NCBI GenBank assembly: GCA_963932465.1
Contig: OZ010786.1
Span: 442,358,619-442,422,618, forward strand
Length of the DNA stretch: 64,000 bases
Direction: 5' to 3'
Source of the DNA: Maratus speciosus
Lineage: Eukaryota; Arthropoda; Arachnida; Araneae; Salticidae
Shown one piece after another: positions 63,895 through 64,000 of this stretch. How positions within the stretch are numbered: position 1 is the stretch's first letter; every line of letters begins with the position of its first letter. A program made the position numbers and the translations under genes. The notes under the pieces were generated by a model, which saw only the letters and a program-made list of their open reading frames with translations, was not told the DNA's origin and searched no databases.

Positions 63895-64000
63895 CTCTTT
63901 CAAGTGCGGTCGTTATACGGCGTGACCACTTAATTTTAATTCCAAAACTGACAGCTGGCACCAAGGATATTTTAATAAAATTTTGCTTTTGAAATGAAAA
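63895..64000. mobile_element. TTAA-type element, cut by window end
   Basis: TTAA at 63891-63894 precedes CTCTTTCAAGTGCGGTCG. The following text ACTGACAGCTGGCACCAAGG matches the element at 7899-8107. The right end is beyond the window. Confidence 0.65.

Noticed and set aside
1..64000. Host protein-coding exons
   Set aside because: No stretch outside mobile elements shows a recognisable domain together with plausible splice sites. Remaining open frames are short and composition-driven.

Overview
This is an AT-rich eukaryotic intergenic window made almost entirely of transposable elements at different stages of decay. I found no convincing host gene, no rRNA or tRNA gene, no operon and no CRISPR array. 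The mix of elements fits an arthropod: a Ty3/Gypsy element, Penelope-like GIY-YIG and hammerhead-like remnants, a Jockey-type reverse transcriptase relic, many short TTAA-flanked elements, hAT, mariner and pogo-type elements, and a tRNA-derived SINE. A spider-like genome is my impression only and is not demonstrated.

Layout. 0-3 kb: a short 90-bp repeat and a 147-bp satellite with a 551-bp higher-order period. 3-12 kb: non-coding DNA with pogo-type and TTAA-type elements and one frameshifted coding relic. 12-23 kb: more TTAA elements, a duplicated 268-bp block, a hAT-like end, and a decayed transposon-type gene among repeated 14-bp GTAAC-N4-GTTAC sites and short GTCTGA/GTCTTA palindromes. 23-29 kb: a 466-bp tandem duplication, nested hAT and TTAA elements, and a Jockey relic split by a palindromic element. 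30-34 kb: three units of a roughly 350-bp tandem repeat. Two of them carry TTAA elements, which themselves carry further insertions; the intact units act as internal empty-site controls.

38.2-53.2 kb: the main object is a 14.9-kb Ty3/Gypsy-type LTR retrotransposon. It has about 1,030-bp LTRs differing by about three substitutions, gag at 41243-42130, and a long pol reading protease, RT, RNase H and integrase. A 1,933-bp non-autonomous hAT-like element, itself filled with a 31-bp minisatellite, sits inside the 5' end of pol with a perfect 8-bp target duplication. Insert plus one duplication copy is 1,941 bp, a multiple of three, and the pol frame is open on both sides. Downstream of pol lie two TTAA elements, a tRNA-derived SINE with a 15-bp duplication, and a 724-bp near-perfect palindrome with hammerhead-like motifs at both ends and a 12-bp duplication. 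There is no recognisable env.

53.2-64 kb: immediately outside the 3' LTR is a Penelope-like remnant (GIY-YIG endonuclease, frameshifted) between 320-bp inverted arms carrying a hammerhead-like motif. The rest holds TTAA, hAT and pogo-type elements, simple repeats and unassigned AT-rich DNA.

Best candidates for new biology: (1) hammerhead-like ribozyme cores in foldback, Penelope-type structures seen three times; (2) an LTR element that seems to have retrotransposed while already carrying decayed passengers; (3) the clustered GTAAC-N4-GTTAC sites around the relic gene at 17-18 kb. All coordinates and identities were read by eye without alignment software.
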